Shown piece after piece: positions 25,895 to 33,945 of a stretch of 64,000 nucleotides of DNA. This DNA is from Streptomyces sp. NBC_00704 (GTDB taxonomy: Bacteria; Actinomycetota; Actinomycetes; Streptomycetales; Streptomycetaceae). Position 1 is the first letter of the stretch, and every line of letters starts with the position of its first letter. A program made the position numbers and the translations under genes. Below the pieces are notes generated by a model, which worked only from the letters and a program-made list of their open reading frames with translations, searched no databases and was not told the DNA's origin. Where the stretch lies: NCBI RefSeq assembly GCF_036226605.1, contig NZ_CP109000.1, positions 4,832,501-4,896,500 on the forward strand, written 5' to 3'.

Positions 25895-25930
25895 CGGAAC
25901 AGGCCAGGGCGGAACAGGCCAGGGCGGAAC
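25895..25930 (+). repeat. Short 15-bp tandem repeat after glmM
   Basis: CGGAACAGGCCAGGG occurs twice in tandem (25895-25909, 25910-25924) and begins a third time (CGGAAC), just downstream of the glmM stop. Confidence 0.75.
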
Positions 25931-25972
25931 GGGTTCGGGGTTCCGCGCGCAGTGGCGCGGCGCGGTGCGTCG

Positions 25973-26000
25973 TGGCCGGTCGCGCGGTTCCCCGCCCCCT
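25973..26000 (+). repeat. Dispersed intergenic repeat, copy 3
   Basis: TGGCCGGTCGCGCGGTTCCC followed by CGCCCCCT, closely related to the element after rpoA. It lies between convergent glmM and the DUF389 gene. Confidence 0.6.
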
Positions 26001-26023
26001 GGCGATCCGGCTCGTCGGCGTCG

Positions 26024-26962
26024 TCAGGCCGCTCTGGTCAGGGGGCGCCGTCGCGACCAGAGCCATTTCTGGGCCAGCAGGGTCAGGGTGCCCGCCAGGA
26101 CGATGCCCAGGAGGTTCAGCAGGAGCTGCTGCGTGGAGCCCCAGGTCTGGCGGGTGTCGCCGTAGCTGAGGGCCACGGCCGCGTTCGCCGCCGCCGGGAC
26201 CGTCGTCACCGAGATGGCGACGCCCACCAGCGCGCCGGACTTCGCCGACGTCAGGGAGAGGGTGCCGGCGACGCCCGCCAGCAGGGCGACGATGAAGGAG
26301 AAGGGGTCCGGCGCGTAGACGAAGCCGGTCTGGGGGCGGTCGCCCTCCAGTTGGGCCCTGCTGAACAGATCGATCGCGTCCATGAACAGGCTGAAGCCGA
26401 CGGTCACCGCCATCGCCGCCGCGAAGCCGGTCAGCAGGGCGATCAGCGAGCGCAGGGCCAGCCGGGGCGTCCGCTGCACGATCGACGTGGAGATGCCGGC
26501 CAGCGGGCCGAACTCCGGGCCCACCGCCATCGCCCCCACGATGAGGACCGCGTTGTCGAGGACCACGCCGCAGGCCGCGATCATCGTGGCCAGCGTGATG
26601 AACATGAGGTAGGTGACGGAGAGCGTCGACTCCTCGTGGGTGGCGTCGGTCATGTGCTCCCACAGGACCGCGTCCGCGCCCTCGCCCGGCGCCTCCTTCT
26701 CGGCCTTCTCGGCGCGCAGGGAGAGCGACAGGTCGATGTTCTCCACGGCGATCGAGCCGGACTTGTCCAGGCCCAACTCCTGGAGGCCGCTGAGGAGTTC
26801 GTCTCCCGCCTCGCGCGCCACGTCGCACAGGACGACGTCGCCCGCCGGGTTGCGGGCCGCCCCCGGCAGCACGACGACGTGCGCGGTGCCGACGGTCTTC
26901 TCGATAAGCCGGACCGCGGACTCGGTCGTGTCCGTCGGGGTGATCAGGCGCAGGTGAAGCAT
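26024..26962 (-). CDS. DUF389 family membrane protein
   Basis: A 312-residue integral membrane protein of the DUF389 (TIGR00341-like) family, function unknown. Residues 1-100 form a soluble alpha/beta region. From about 115 onward there are several membrane helices, including the family pattern VGAMAVGPEFGPLAGIS and SAKSGALVGVAISVTTVPAAANAAV, and a basic C-terminus. Its ATG lies 16 bases after the coaA stop, yet a TACCCT box six bases before the ATG suggests an additional leaderless transcript starting inside that gap. Confidence 0.85.
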   Translation of the reverse strand: MLHLRLITPTDTTESAVRLIEKTVGTAHVVVLPGAARNPAGDVVLCDVAREAGDELLSGLQELGLDKSGSIAVENIDLSLSLRAEKAEKEAPGEGADAVLWEHMTDATHEESTLSVTYLMFITLATMIAACGVVLDNAVLIVGAMAVGPEFGPLAGISTSIVQRTPRLALRSLIALLTGFAAAMAVTVGFSLFMDAIDLFSRAQLEGDRPQTGFVYAPDPFSFIVALLAGVAGTLSLTSAKSGALVGVAISVTTVPAAANAAVALSYGDTRQTWGSTQQLLLNLLGIVLAGTLTLLAQKWLWSRRRPLTRAA

Positions 26963-26968
26963 GGGGGC

Positions 26969-26974
26969 AGGGTA
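26969..26974 (-). promoter_or_regulatory. -10 box, predicted leaderless DUF389 start
   Basis: TACCCT on the minus strand, six bases before the ATG at 26962; it lies just before the coaA stop codon. Confidence 0.4.
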
Positions 26975-26978
26975 GCCG

Positions 26979-27968
26979 TCAGAGTTTGCGCAGACTCAGG
27001 CGCCGTACCTTGTGGTCCTGGCCCTTGCGGACCACGAGGGTGGCGCGGCCGCGGGTGGGGGCGATGTTCTCCACCAGGTTGGGCTTGTTGATGGTGCGCC
27101 AGAGGCCGCGGGCGTAGTCGACGGCCTCCTCCTCGGAGACCTGGGTGTACTTCCTGAAGTACGAGTCCGGGTTCTGGAAGGCGGTCCGGCGCAGTTTGCG
27201 GAACCGGTTGAGGTACCAGCGCTCGATGTCCTCGGCGCTCGCGTCGACGTACACGCTGAAGTCGAAGTAGTCGGCGAGGCCGACGCGGGTGCGGCCGTCC
27301 TTGCCGGGGAGCGCGGGCTGAAGGACGTTCAGGCCCTCGACGATGAGGATGTCGGGGCGGCGGACGGTGAGTCTGCGGTCCGGCACGATGTCGTAGATCA
27401 GGTGGGAGTACACGGGAGCCGTGACCTCGGCCTTGCCCGCCTTGATGTCGGCGACGAAACGGGTCAGGGCCCGCCGGTCGTAGGACTCGGGGAAGCCCTT
27501 GCGGGACATCAGCCCGCGGGCCTCCAGTTCCCGGGTCGGGAGCAGGAAGCCGTCCGTGGTGACCAGCTCCACGCGCGGGTGCTCGGGCCAGCGCGAGAGC
27601 AGCGCCTGGAGGAGGCGGGCGACGGTCGACTTGCCCACGGCCACGGAGCCCGCGACGCCTATCACGAACGGGGTGCCGGACTGCGAGCCCTGTTCGCCGA
27701 GGAAGGTGTTGAGCGCGCCGCGCAGGCCGTCCGTCGCGCCGACGTAGAGGTTGAGCAGGCGGGACAGCGGGAGGTAGATGTCACGCACCTCGTCGAGGTC
27801 GATGACGTCGCCGAGGCCGCGCAGCTTCTCGACCTCCTCGGCCGTCAGCGGCAGCGGGGTCTTCTCGCGCAGCGCGCTCCACTCGCTTCGGGTGAGGTCG
27901 AGGTAGGGAGTCGCCTCCGGCCTGTGCCGGTGGGCGCTCCGGGGCATCGGGGGGACCGGGGAGATCAC
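26979..27968 (-). CDS. coaA: Pantothenate kinase, type I
   Basis: CoaA, 329 residues, catalyses ATP-dependent phosphorylation of pantothenate, the first step of coenzyme A synthesis. The P-loop is GVAGSVAVGKSTVARLL at about 106-122, with DGFLLPTRELEARGLM and YDIVPDRRLTVRRPDILIVEG downstream. GTG 27968 gives MISPVPPMPRS; ATG at residue 8 is an alternative start. AcpS, which acts on the CoA end product, is encoded 5 kb away in this window. Confidence 0.96.
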   Translation of the reverse strand: MISPVPPMPRSAHRHRPEATPYLDLTRSEWSALREKTPLPLTAEEVEKLRGLGDVIDLDEVRDIYLPLSRLLNLYVGATDGLRGALNTFLGEQGSQSGTPFVIGVAGSVAVGKSTVARLLQALLSRWPEHPRVELVTTDGFLLPTRELEARGLMSRKGFPESYDRRALTRFVADIKAGKAEVTAPVYSHLIYDIVPDRRLTVRRPDILIVEGLNVLQPALPGKDGRTRVGLADYFDFSVYVDASAEDIERWYLNRFRKLRRTAFQNPDSYFRKYTQVSEEEAVDYARGLWRTINKPNLVENIAPTRGRATLVVRKGQDHKVRRLSLRKL

Positions 27969-28221
27969 ACTCCATTGTTAACGGAGTTCGAACGGGGCGG
28001 CAGGTGGGGTCCGTCACGCTCTTCCCGTGACGGCCGGACGCCGGGCCGCTCCGGTCCGTTCCGGGCGGACGCCGGTCCGTTCCGGGCCGCTCCGGTCGGC
28101 CTCCCGCGGCCTCGCTTCTCGGGCCGCGCGCCTCGGCTTTCACGTGCTGGGGTCCTCCGTTTGGCCCTGAGGATTTCCGAAATCGGGCACGTGGAGGCTC
28201 TTTGTGTGCGTCGTTTCGCCG

Positions 28222-28227
28222 TACGCT
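28222..28227 (+). promoter_or_regulatory. -10 box, predicted leaderless glmS start
   Basis: TACGCT, seven bases before the glmS ATG. The intervening GCCGATC has no Shine-Dalgarno character. Confidence 0.55.
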
Positions 28228-28234
28228 GCCGATC

Positions 28235-30082
28235 ATGTGCGGAATCGTGGGATACGTGGGGTCTCAGTCGGCGCTCGATGTCGTCATGGCCGGACTGAAG
28301 CGGCTGGAGTACCGGGGATACGACTCGGCGGGCGTCGCCGTGGCGGCCGACGGGGGGCTCGCCGCGGCGAAGAGGGCGGGCAAGCTCGTCAACCTGGAGA
28401 AGGAGCTGACGGAACGGCCGCTGCCGGCCGGGACGACCGGCATCGGGCACACCCGGTGGGCCACGCACGGCGCGCCGACGGACGGCAACGCCCACCCCCA
28501 TCTCGACAACGCCGGCCGGGTCGCCGTCGTGCACAACGGGATCATCGAGAACTTCGCCCTGCTGCGGGCCGAACTCGCCGGGCGGGGGCACACGTTGGCC
28601 TCCGAGACCGACACCGAGGTGGTGGCGCATCTGCTCGCCGAGGAGTTCTCGGCCACCGCCGACCTCGCCGAGGCCATGCGGCTGGTGTGCCGGCGGCTGG
28701 AGGGAGCGTTCACGCTGGTCGCGGTGCACGCCGACGAGCCGGACGTGGTGGTCGGCGCGCGCCGCAACTCGCCGCTGGTGGTGGGCGTCGGCGAGGGCGA
28801 GGCCTTCCTCGCCTCGGACGTCGCCGCGTTCATCGCCCACACGCGCTCGGCGATCGAGCTGGGGCAGGACCAGGTCGTCGAGCTGCGCCGGGACGGTGTG
28901 ACGGTCACCGGGTTCGACGGATCAGCGGCCGACGTGCGCTCGTACCACGTCGACTGGGACGCCTCGGCCGCGGAGAAGGGCGGCTACGACTACTTCATGC
29001 TCAAGGAGATCGCCGAGCAGCCCAAGGCCGTGGCCGACACGCTGCTGGGCCGGGTCGACGCCTCCGGCGCGCTGACCCTCGACGAGGTGCGGATCCCGGC
29101 CGCCGAACTGCGGGAGGTGGACAAGGTCGTCATCGTCGCGTGCGGCACGGCCTTCCACGCGGGCCTCATCGCCAAGTACGCCATCGAGCACTGGGCGCGC
29201 ATCCCGTGCGAGGTGGAGCTGGCCAGCGAGTTCCGCTACCGCGACCCGATCCTGGACTCACGGTCGCTCGTCATCGCCGTCTCGCAGTCCGGCGAGACCA
29301 TGGACACCCTGATGGCGCTGCGGCACGCCCGCGAGCAGGGCTCCAAGGTGCTCGCCATCTGCAACACCAACGGGTCGACGATCCCCCGCGAGTCGGACGC
29401 CGTCCTCTACACGCACGCCGGGCCGGAGGTGGCCGTCGCGTCCACCAAGGCGTTCCTGACGCAGCTGGTGGCGTGCTACCTGGTCGCCCTCTATCTGGCG
29501 CAGGTCCGGGGCGCCAAGTGGGCGGACGAGATCCGGGCCGTCGTGCGGGACCTGGCGCGGATGCCCGGCGAGGTCGAGCGGGTGCTGGAGACGATGGAGC
29601 CGGTGCGGGAGCTGGCGCGCTCGCTCGCGGGGAAGGACACGGTGCTGTTCCTCGGGCGGCACGTGGGCCATCCCGTGGCGCTGGAGGGGGCGCTCAAGCT
29701 GAAGGAGCTGGCCTACATGCACGCGGAGGGGTTCGCGGCGGGGGAGCTGAAGCACGGGCCCATCGCGCTCATCGAGGAGGACCTGCCCGTCGTCGTGGTG
29801 GCGCCCTCGCCGCGCGGACGGTCCGTGCTGCACGACAAGATCGTGTCCAACATCCAGGAGATCCGGGCGCGCGGGGCGCGGACCATCGTGATCGCCGAGG
29901 AGGGGGACGAGGAGGTCGTGCCGTACGCCGACCATCTCGTGCGGGTCCCCGTCACGCCGGTGCTGCTCCAACCGCTGGTCGTCACGGTGCCGTTGCAGGT
30001 GTTCGCGTGCGAGCTGGCGACCGCCCGCGGCAACGAGGTCGACCAGCCGCGGAACCTCGCGAAGTCGGTCACCGTGGAGTAG
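28235..30082 (+). CDS. glmS: Glucosamine-fructose-6-phosphate aminotransferase (isomerizing)
   Basis: GlmS, 615 residues, makes glucosamine-6-phosphate from fructose-6-phosphate and glutamine. ATG 28235 gives MCGIVGYVG, exposing the catalytic Cys after Met removal. The glutaminase domain (about 1-225) has YRGYDSAG and GHTRWATHG; two SIS sugar-isomerase domains follow (SQSGETMDTL near 350; the second around 460-600), ending QPRNLAKSVTVE. An upstream in-frame start at 28202 would bury the catalytic Cys and is rejected. The -10 box TACGCT sits seven bases before the ATG and no ribosome site is visible. Confidence 0.97.
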   Translation: MCGIVGYVGSQSALDVVMAGLKRLEYRGYDSAGVAVAADGGLAAAKRAGKLVNLEKELTERPLPAGTTGIGHTRWATHGAPTDGNAHPHLDNAGRVAVVHNGIIENFALLRAELAGRGHTLASETDTEVVAHLLAEEFSATADLAEAMRLVCRRLEGAFTLVAVHADEPDVVVGARRNSPLVVGVGEGEAFLASDVAAFIAHTRSAIELGQDQVVELRRDGVTVTGFDGSAADVRSYHVDWDASAAEKGGYDYFMLKEIAEQPKAVADTLLGRVDASGALTLDEVRIPAAELREVDKVVIVACGTAFHAGLIAKYAIEHWARIPCEVELASEFRYRDPILDSRSLVIAVSQSGETMDTLMALRHAREQGSKVLAICNTNGSTIPRESDAVLYTHAGPEVAVASTKAFLTQLVACYLVALYLAQVRGAKWADEIRAVVRDLARMPGEVERVLETMEPVRELARSLAGKDTVLFLGRHVGHPVALEGALKLKELAYMHAEGFAAGELKHGPIALIEEDLPVVVVAPSPRGRSVLHDKIVSNIQEIRARGARTIVIAEEGDEEVVPYADHLVRVPVTPVLLQPLVVTVPLQVFACELATARGNEVDQPRNLAKSVTVE

Positions 30083-30185
30083 CCGGTGGTGTAGCTCGCC
30101 GAGCGGCCCGTGAGGGGCGGCCCGTGAGGGGGCGGGAGAGGTCACGCGGGAGGGGCGGCCCGGGAACAGGTGACGGAACAGGGGA

Positions 30186-30220
30186 CGCGGGAGGGGCCCG
30201 TCCGCCGGGGCCCTCCCGCG
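30186..30220. terminator. Bidirectional hairpin between glmS and the M16 gene
   Basis: CGCGGGAGGG (30186-30195) pairs perfectly with CCCTCCCGCG (30211-30220), with a further G/C-rich inner stem. It lies between two convergent genes and could serve both. Confidence 0.65.
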
Positions 30221-30236
30221 CCGCCCGCCGGGTGCG

Positions 30237-32036
30237 TCAGCCGCGTCTGCGCGTCCTGCGGGCCGTGAACACCTTCCAGGCCGCGAAAACCAGCGGGAGT
30301 TCCATGATCCAGACGCCCGCGACCGCGTCCCACTCCGGGGCGGCGGCCGCGGCCTCGTCCGCCGTGATCACCGCGCAGAGCAGGCCCCAGACCGCCGCCA
30401 GCAGGCCCACGAGCCACAGCGCGACGGTCCAGCCGGCGGTGGAGCGGCCGCTGCCGGACGCCGGTGCGGCGGCCCGCTTGCGCGGCTGGGGGATGCGGTC
30501 GGGCTCGCGGGCCGGTAGCGGAACCGTCGTCTGCCGGGGCACGGCCGCGTCGATCGCGGCGACGCGCTCCGGCGTCACGCCCCGGAAGAGCGTCGGCTCG
30601 ACGTTGACCGAGAACCCGTCGTGACCGGTGAGGGCGCGGGAGCCGTCGGGCCGGGTGGTCATCGCCGCGCAGGCGTCGTACCGGACGGTGATCGGGCCCC
30701 TCGGGGTCAGCAGGCTCACGCCCTCCGCGCCGATGACCAGCGTGACGTCCTCGTCCTCCAGGGACTGGTGGCGGGTGCCGGTGACCGCGGCCGCCGAGCG
30801 CTGCGGAGCGGCCGTCAGCCCGGCCCAGTCGAGGCCCCGGCCGGGCACCTGCACGAGCGCGTTCCCCCAGGCCTCCCGGGCGACCTCGCGCAGGTCCTGG
30901 ACGGTCACGGCGTCCAGCTCCGCCCTGTGCTGCTCGGGGCTGAGGATGCGGTGCCCGAGGAGCAGGCTCAGCGCGTACGAGGGCAGGGTGGCCGCGCCCA
31001 GGTCGGGGATGTCGTACACCTTGCGGAGCTTGCCGCGGGCGGAGTCCAGCTCGGACTGCTCGATGCGGCCCGCGCGCAGCCGGGCGAGCGTGTCGACGAA
31101 ACCGCCGACGACCGCGTCCTGCTTCTGCGGGAGGGCGTCGGCGTACGCGGTGAGGGTGGCGAACCGGGCGTCGCGCGGGCTGTAGTCCGCCTCCGCCGAG
31201 TAGGAGTAGCCGCCCTCCTGGCGCAGGTCCCTGAAGAGGGCCCGGCCGAGCACCTCGGCGAACACGGAGGCCGCCGTGGAGCGCCGCAGCACCGAGGTGA
31301 GGACGACATGGCCGTCGTCGCCGCTGATGTAGGCGGGCGTGGTGGGCAGGGCGCTGGTCGCGGCCGGCGCGGGCAGGCGCGAGCCCGCGGGGAGGGTGAG
31401 GTCCAGCCCGTCGGGGATGTGGTCGCTGGTGATCCACAGCACCGCGTTGTCCCTGGTGAAGCGCGTCTCGGCCCAGGAGCGGACCTGGTCGGGCGTGAGG
31501 CCCCAGGTGCCCAGCTCGCTGTAACTGGACAGGCCGTAGCCCTGCGCGCCGTAACGCCACAGCGGCATCTGGTGGTGGGGACCGCCGCCGCGCCCGGCCG
31601 CCTCGGTGCGCAGGATCTCCTTCTCGGTCTCCAGCCGCTGCATCGGCAGGTCCCGCAGCCCGGCGCACACGCTGTTGAGGTACTCGACGACCTCCTCCTC
31701 ACGGCCGGTCACGTGGAAGAGGGTGTAGGCGTTCGCCGTCGCGCCGTTGTAGTGCAGGTCGGACAGGCCCAGCCGGTGCAGGGCGAGGTGCTCGACGAGA
31801 TGGGTGATGCCGGCGGTCGCCAGGGTCTCGTCGGCGCGGCCCACCCGGAAGAACAGACCGGCGGTGATCTCGTTGCCGGAGGCGGGGGCGTGCAGCGCCG
31901 GTATGCCGTCGACGGTGGTGTGCGCGACCAGGCCGTCCAGAGCGGCGAGGCCGTCGGCCGGGGCGGGGGCCGGGGCGGGGGTGCGGGTGCCGCCGGGGCC
32001 GTCGGCGGGGCCGGGCGTGTGCAGGTCCGTGGTCAT
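30237..32036 (-). CDS. M16-family zinc metallopeptidase with C-terminal membrane helices
   Basis: A 599-residue M16 (pitrilysin-like) peptidase. The zinc motif HLVEH appears at about residue 81, and the downstream Glu of ETEKEILRTE is in the expected place, so the first M16 domain looks active. The second M16-like half (about 230-420) has TSVLRRSTAASVFAEVLG and LRQEGGYSYSAEADY, the usual substrate-binding pattern. After about 490 a basic linker precedes two hydrophobic helices (about 525-585), then a basic end TRRTRRRG, suggesting membrane anchoring. The ATG overlaps the stop of the upstream gene (ATGA), so the two are coupled. Substrate unknown. Confidence 0.85.
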   Translation of the reverse strand: MTTDLHTPGPADGPGGTRTPAPAPAPADGLAALDGLVAHTTVDGIPALHAPASGNEITAGLFFRVGRADETLATAGITHLVEHLALHRLGLSDLHYNGATANAYTLFHVTGREEEVVEYLNSVCAGLRDLPMQRLETEKEILRTEAAGRGGGPHHQMPLWRYGAQGYGLSSYSELGTWGLTPDQVRSWAETRFTRDNAVLWITSDHIPDGLDLTLPAGSRLPAPAATSALPTTPAYISGDDGHVVLTSVLRRSTAASVFAEVLGRALFRDLRQEGGYSYSAEADYSPRDARFATLTAYADALPQKQDAVVGGFVDTLARLRAGRIEQSELDSARGKLRKVYDIPDLGAATLPSYALSLLLGHRILSPEQHRAELDAVTVQDLREVAREAWGNALVQVPGRGLDWAGLTAAPQRSAAAVTGTRHQSLEDEDVTLVIGAEGVSLLTPRGPITVRYDACAAMTTRPDGSRALTGHDGFSVNVEPTLFRGVTPERVAAIDAAVPRQTTVPLPAREPDRIPQPRKRAAAPASGSGRSTAGWTVALWLVGLLAAVWGLLCAVITADEAAAAAPEWDAVAGVWIMELPLVFAAWKVFTARRTRRRG

Positions 32037-33019
32037 CGGGCGCCTCCTCGGGTGTCCAGCGCGGCCTTGCGGCACTTGAGGAACGACGACTTCTTGTCGG
32101 GCAGGTAGTACCAGGGGGACTCGGAGGCGCGGTCGCCGAGGAACGCGAAGTGCGGGGCCGCGTCCGCCCAGTGGTTGCCGAGCGAGAAGGCGAACGCGAA
32201 CGCGTTGTGCGCGCCGATCGAGTTCCAGTCGGGCCGGTGGGCGGGGTGCAGCACGGACACCCGGGCGGCGTGCCGCAGGTCGTCGCGGACCGACTGGCCG
32301 CGCATGTAGGCCGCGTCCTCGCCGCCGTCCAGGTCCAGCCAGCGCTCGATGTGCGCGAGCGCGACCAGGGCGCCGGCGTTCGAGCCGTCGGGGGCGGCGG
32401 TCGCGCACTCGCGCGCGAAGCCGTGCGCCGCGTCCCAGGAGCCGCCCCACTTCGGGCACACCTGCTGGAGCAGCTGTGTCTGGGCGCGGAAGTGGTGCGG
32501 GTGGTGGGCGGACAGCCGGTCGTAGCGGCGGCGCGCCTCGGCCTGCCCCAGTTCCAGACCGCGCGCGGTCATCAGCCGGGCGGTCCACGCGGGCGCGTGG
32601 CCGGGATGCTCGGCGCAGACGTCGATCAGCAGCTGCTCGGCCCGCCGCAGCCAGTCGTGGAACTGGGCGAACTGGTCCCGCGAGACGTGCTGCGCGCGGG
32701 CCCCGCTGCGGATGTCCCAGCCGATGTACACGTACCGCTCGGCGAGCAGCGCGCGCGGCAGCGGGTCGCCGGGGTGCTCCGCGGCCGCCCGCTCCAGGAA
32801 GTTCTCGGCGCCGGCGATGTCGGCGAGGAGGCTGGACGCGGTGGCCAGTTCGTCGACCGAGCCGAGCCCCGCGAACCAGGCCCGCACGGCCGGCCAGTCC
32901 CCGGCCTCTGCGGCGGTGCGCATCGGGATCAGCTCGGGCAGGTTGTCGTACGGGTCGAACGTCGGTCCCCGCAAGCCGGGCGCCTCGCCGCTCGTCATGC
33001 CGTCGGTGATGCTGGTCAT
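32033..33019 (-). CDS. Helical-repeat (DUF4034-like) protein
   Basis: A 328-residue soluble protein of predicted alpha-helical repeats, similar in style to DUF4034/TPR proteins of streptomycetes (family from memory). Segments such as LPRALLAERYVYIGWDIRSG and HFRAQTQLLQQVCPKWGGSW are typical. There is no signal peptide or membrane helix. ATG 33019 follows GGGGGCGGAGGC. Its stop overlaps the start of the M16 peptidase gene by four bases, so a joint function, for instance substrate delivery or regulation, is likely but unproven. Confidence 0.8.
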   Translation of the reverse strand: MTSITDGMTSGEAPGLRGPTFDPYDNLPELIPMRTAAEAGDWPAVRAWFAGLGSVDELATASSLLADIAGAENFLERAAAEHPGDPLPRALLAERYVYIGWDIRSGARAQHVSRDQFAQFHDWLRRAEQLLIDVCAEHPGHAPAWTARLMTARGLELGQAEARRRYDRLSAHHPHHFRAQTQLLQQVCPKWGGSWDAAHGFARECATAAPDGSNAGALVALAHIERWLDLDGGEDAAYMRGQSVRDDLRHAARVSVLHPAHRPDWNSIGAHNAFAFAFSLGNHWADAAPHFAFLGDRASESPWYYLPDKKSSFLKCRKAALDTRGGAR

Positions 33020-33151
33020 GCCTCCGCCCCCTGGCGTCGCTGTCCGCGGCGCGCGGGCTGGCCCCCCAGGGCGCGCGGCGGTCGAATCCTGCTCTTGACC
33101 TGATGTGATCAAGTCGCCGCAGGCTAGCAGCAGGCTGTGACAGCGCGGCCT

Positions 33152-33157
33152 TAGGGT
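33152..33157 (+). promoter_or_regulatory. -10 box, predicted leaderless acpS start
   Basis: TAGGGT, seven bases before ATG 33165, with no ribosome site between. Confidence 0.5.
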
Positions 33158-33164
33158 GCTCGGC

Positions 33165-33536
33165 ATGAGCATCATCGGGGTCGGTATCGACGTGGCCGAG
33201 ATCGAGCGGTTCGCCGCGTCGCTGGAGCGGACGCCGGGGCTCGCCCGACGGCTCTTCCTGGACAGCGAGTTGCTGCTGCCCGGCGGAGGCCGCAGGGGGG
33301 CCGCCTCGCTGGCGGCGCGGTTCGCCGCGAAGGAGGCGCTCGCGAAGGCGCTGGGGGCTCCGCCCGGACTGCTGTGGACCGACGCCGAGGTGTACGTCGA
33401 GGAGAGCGGACGGCCCCGGCTGCGGGTGCGCGGGAGCGTCGCCGCCCGGGCGGCCGAACTGGGCGTCACGGGATGGCATGTGTCGCTGAGTCACGACGCG
33501 GGCGTCGCCTCCGCGGTGGTGGTGGCCGAGGGCTGA
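33165..33536 (+). CDS. acpS: Holo-[acyl-carrier-protein] synthase
   Basis: AcpS, 123 residues, transfers phosphopantetheine from CoA to acyl carrier protein. Signatures are GIGVD-type IIGVGIDVAEIERF at the start and RFAAKEALAKALGAP, which supply the metal and CoA contacts, and WHVSLSHDAGVASA at the end. ATG 33165 is chosen over the GTG nine bases earlier because of family length and the -10-like box seven bases upstream. Confidence 0.95.
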   Translation: MSIIGVGIDVAEIERFAASLERTPGLARRLFLDSELLLPGGGRRGAASLAARFAAKEALAKALGAPPGLLWTDAEVYVEESGRPRLRVRGSVAARAAELGVTGWHVSLSHDAGVASAVVVAEG

Positions 33537-33945
33537 GCCGACGGCGGCGGCCGAGCCGATCGCGTCGGCCGCGTGCGTCGGCCGCGTGCGGCGGCGGCGT
33601 GCGGGGGCGGCGGACGCGTGCGGCAGCGGTGGTTGGGTCGGCGGCGGCGGTCGAGCCGATCGCGTGGGTCGAGCCGATCGCGGCGGCCCGGCGGCGGCCA
33701 GGTGCGGCGGCGGTGGTTGGGTCGACGCGGCGGTCGTGCTGATCGCATGGGGTCGAGCCGATCGCGGCGGCCCGGCGGCGGCAGTGTGCGGTGGTGGCGG
33801 TCGAGCCGACGGCGGCGGTCGAGGCGACCGCGTGGGTCGAGCCGGTCGCGGCGGTTACGTGCGGCGGGGGCGGCCGCGTGCGGCGGCGGTGTGGGGCGGC
33901 GGTGGCCGTGTGCGGGGGTGGTGCGGGGCGGGGCAGACTCGACGT
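33537..33945 (+). repeat. Degenerate repeat-rich gap between acpS and nnr
   Basis: About 400 bases made of scrambled CGGCGG and GTCGAGCCGATCGCG-type units; GAGCCGATCGCG recurs at least four times between 33550 and 33770. Frames on both strands stay open because of base composition, but none shows a start site or recognisable protein. The right end carries the nnr -10-like box. Confidence 0.7.
33934..33939 (+). promoter_or_regulatory. -10-like box before nnr
   Basis: CAGACT, six bases before ATG 33946. It deviates from TANNNT at the first base, so the call is weaker than for its neighbours. Confidence 0.35.

Noticed and set aside
28202..28234. Longer GlmS start
   Set aside because: It would place residues before the catalytic Cys, which must be N-terminal after Met removal.
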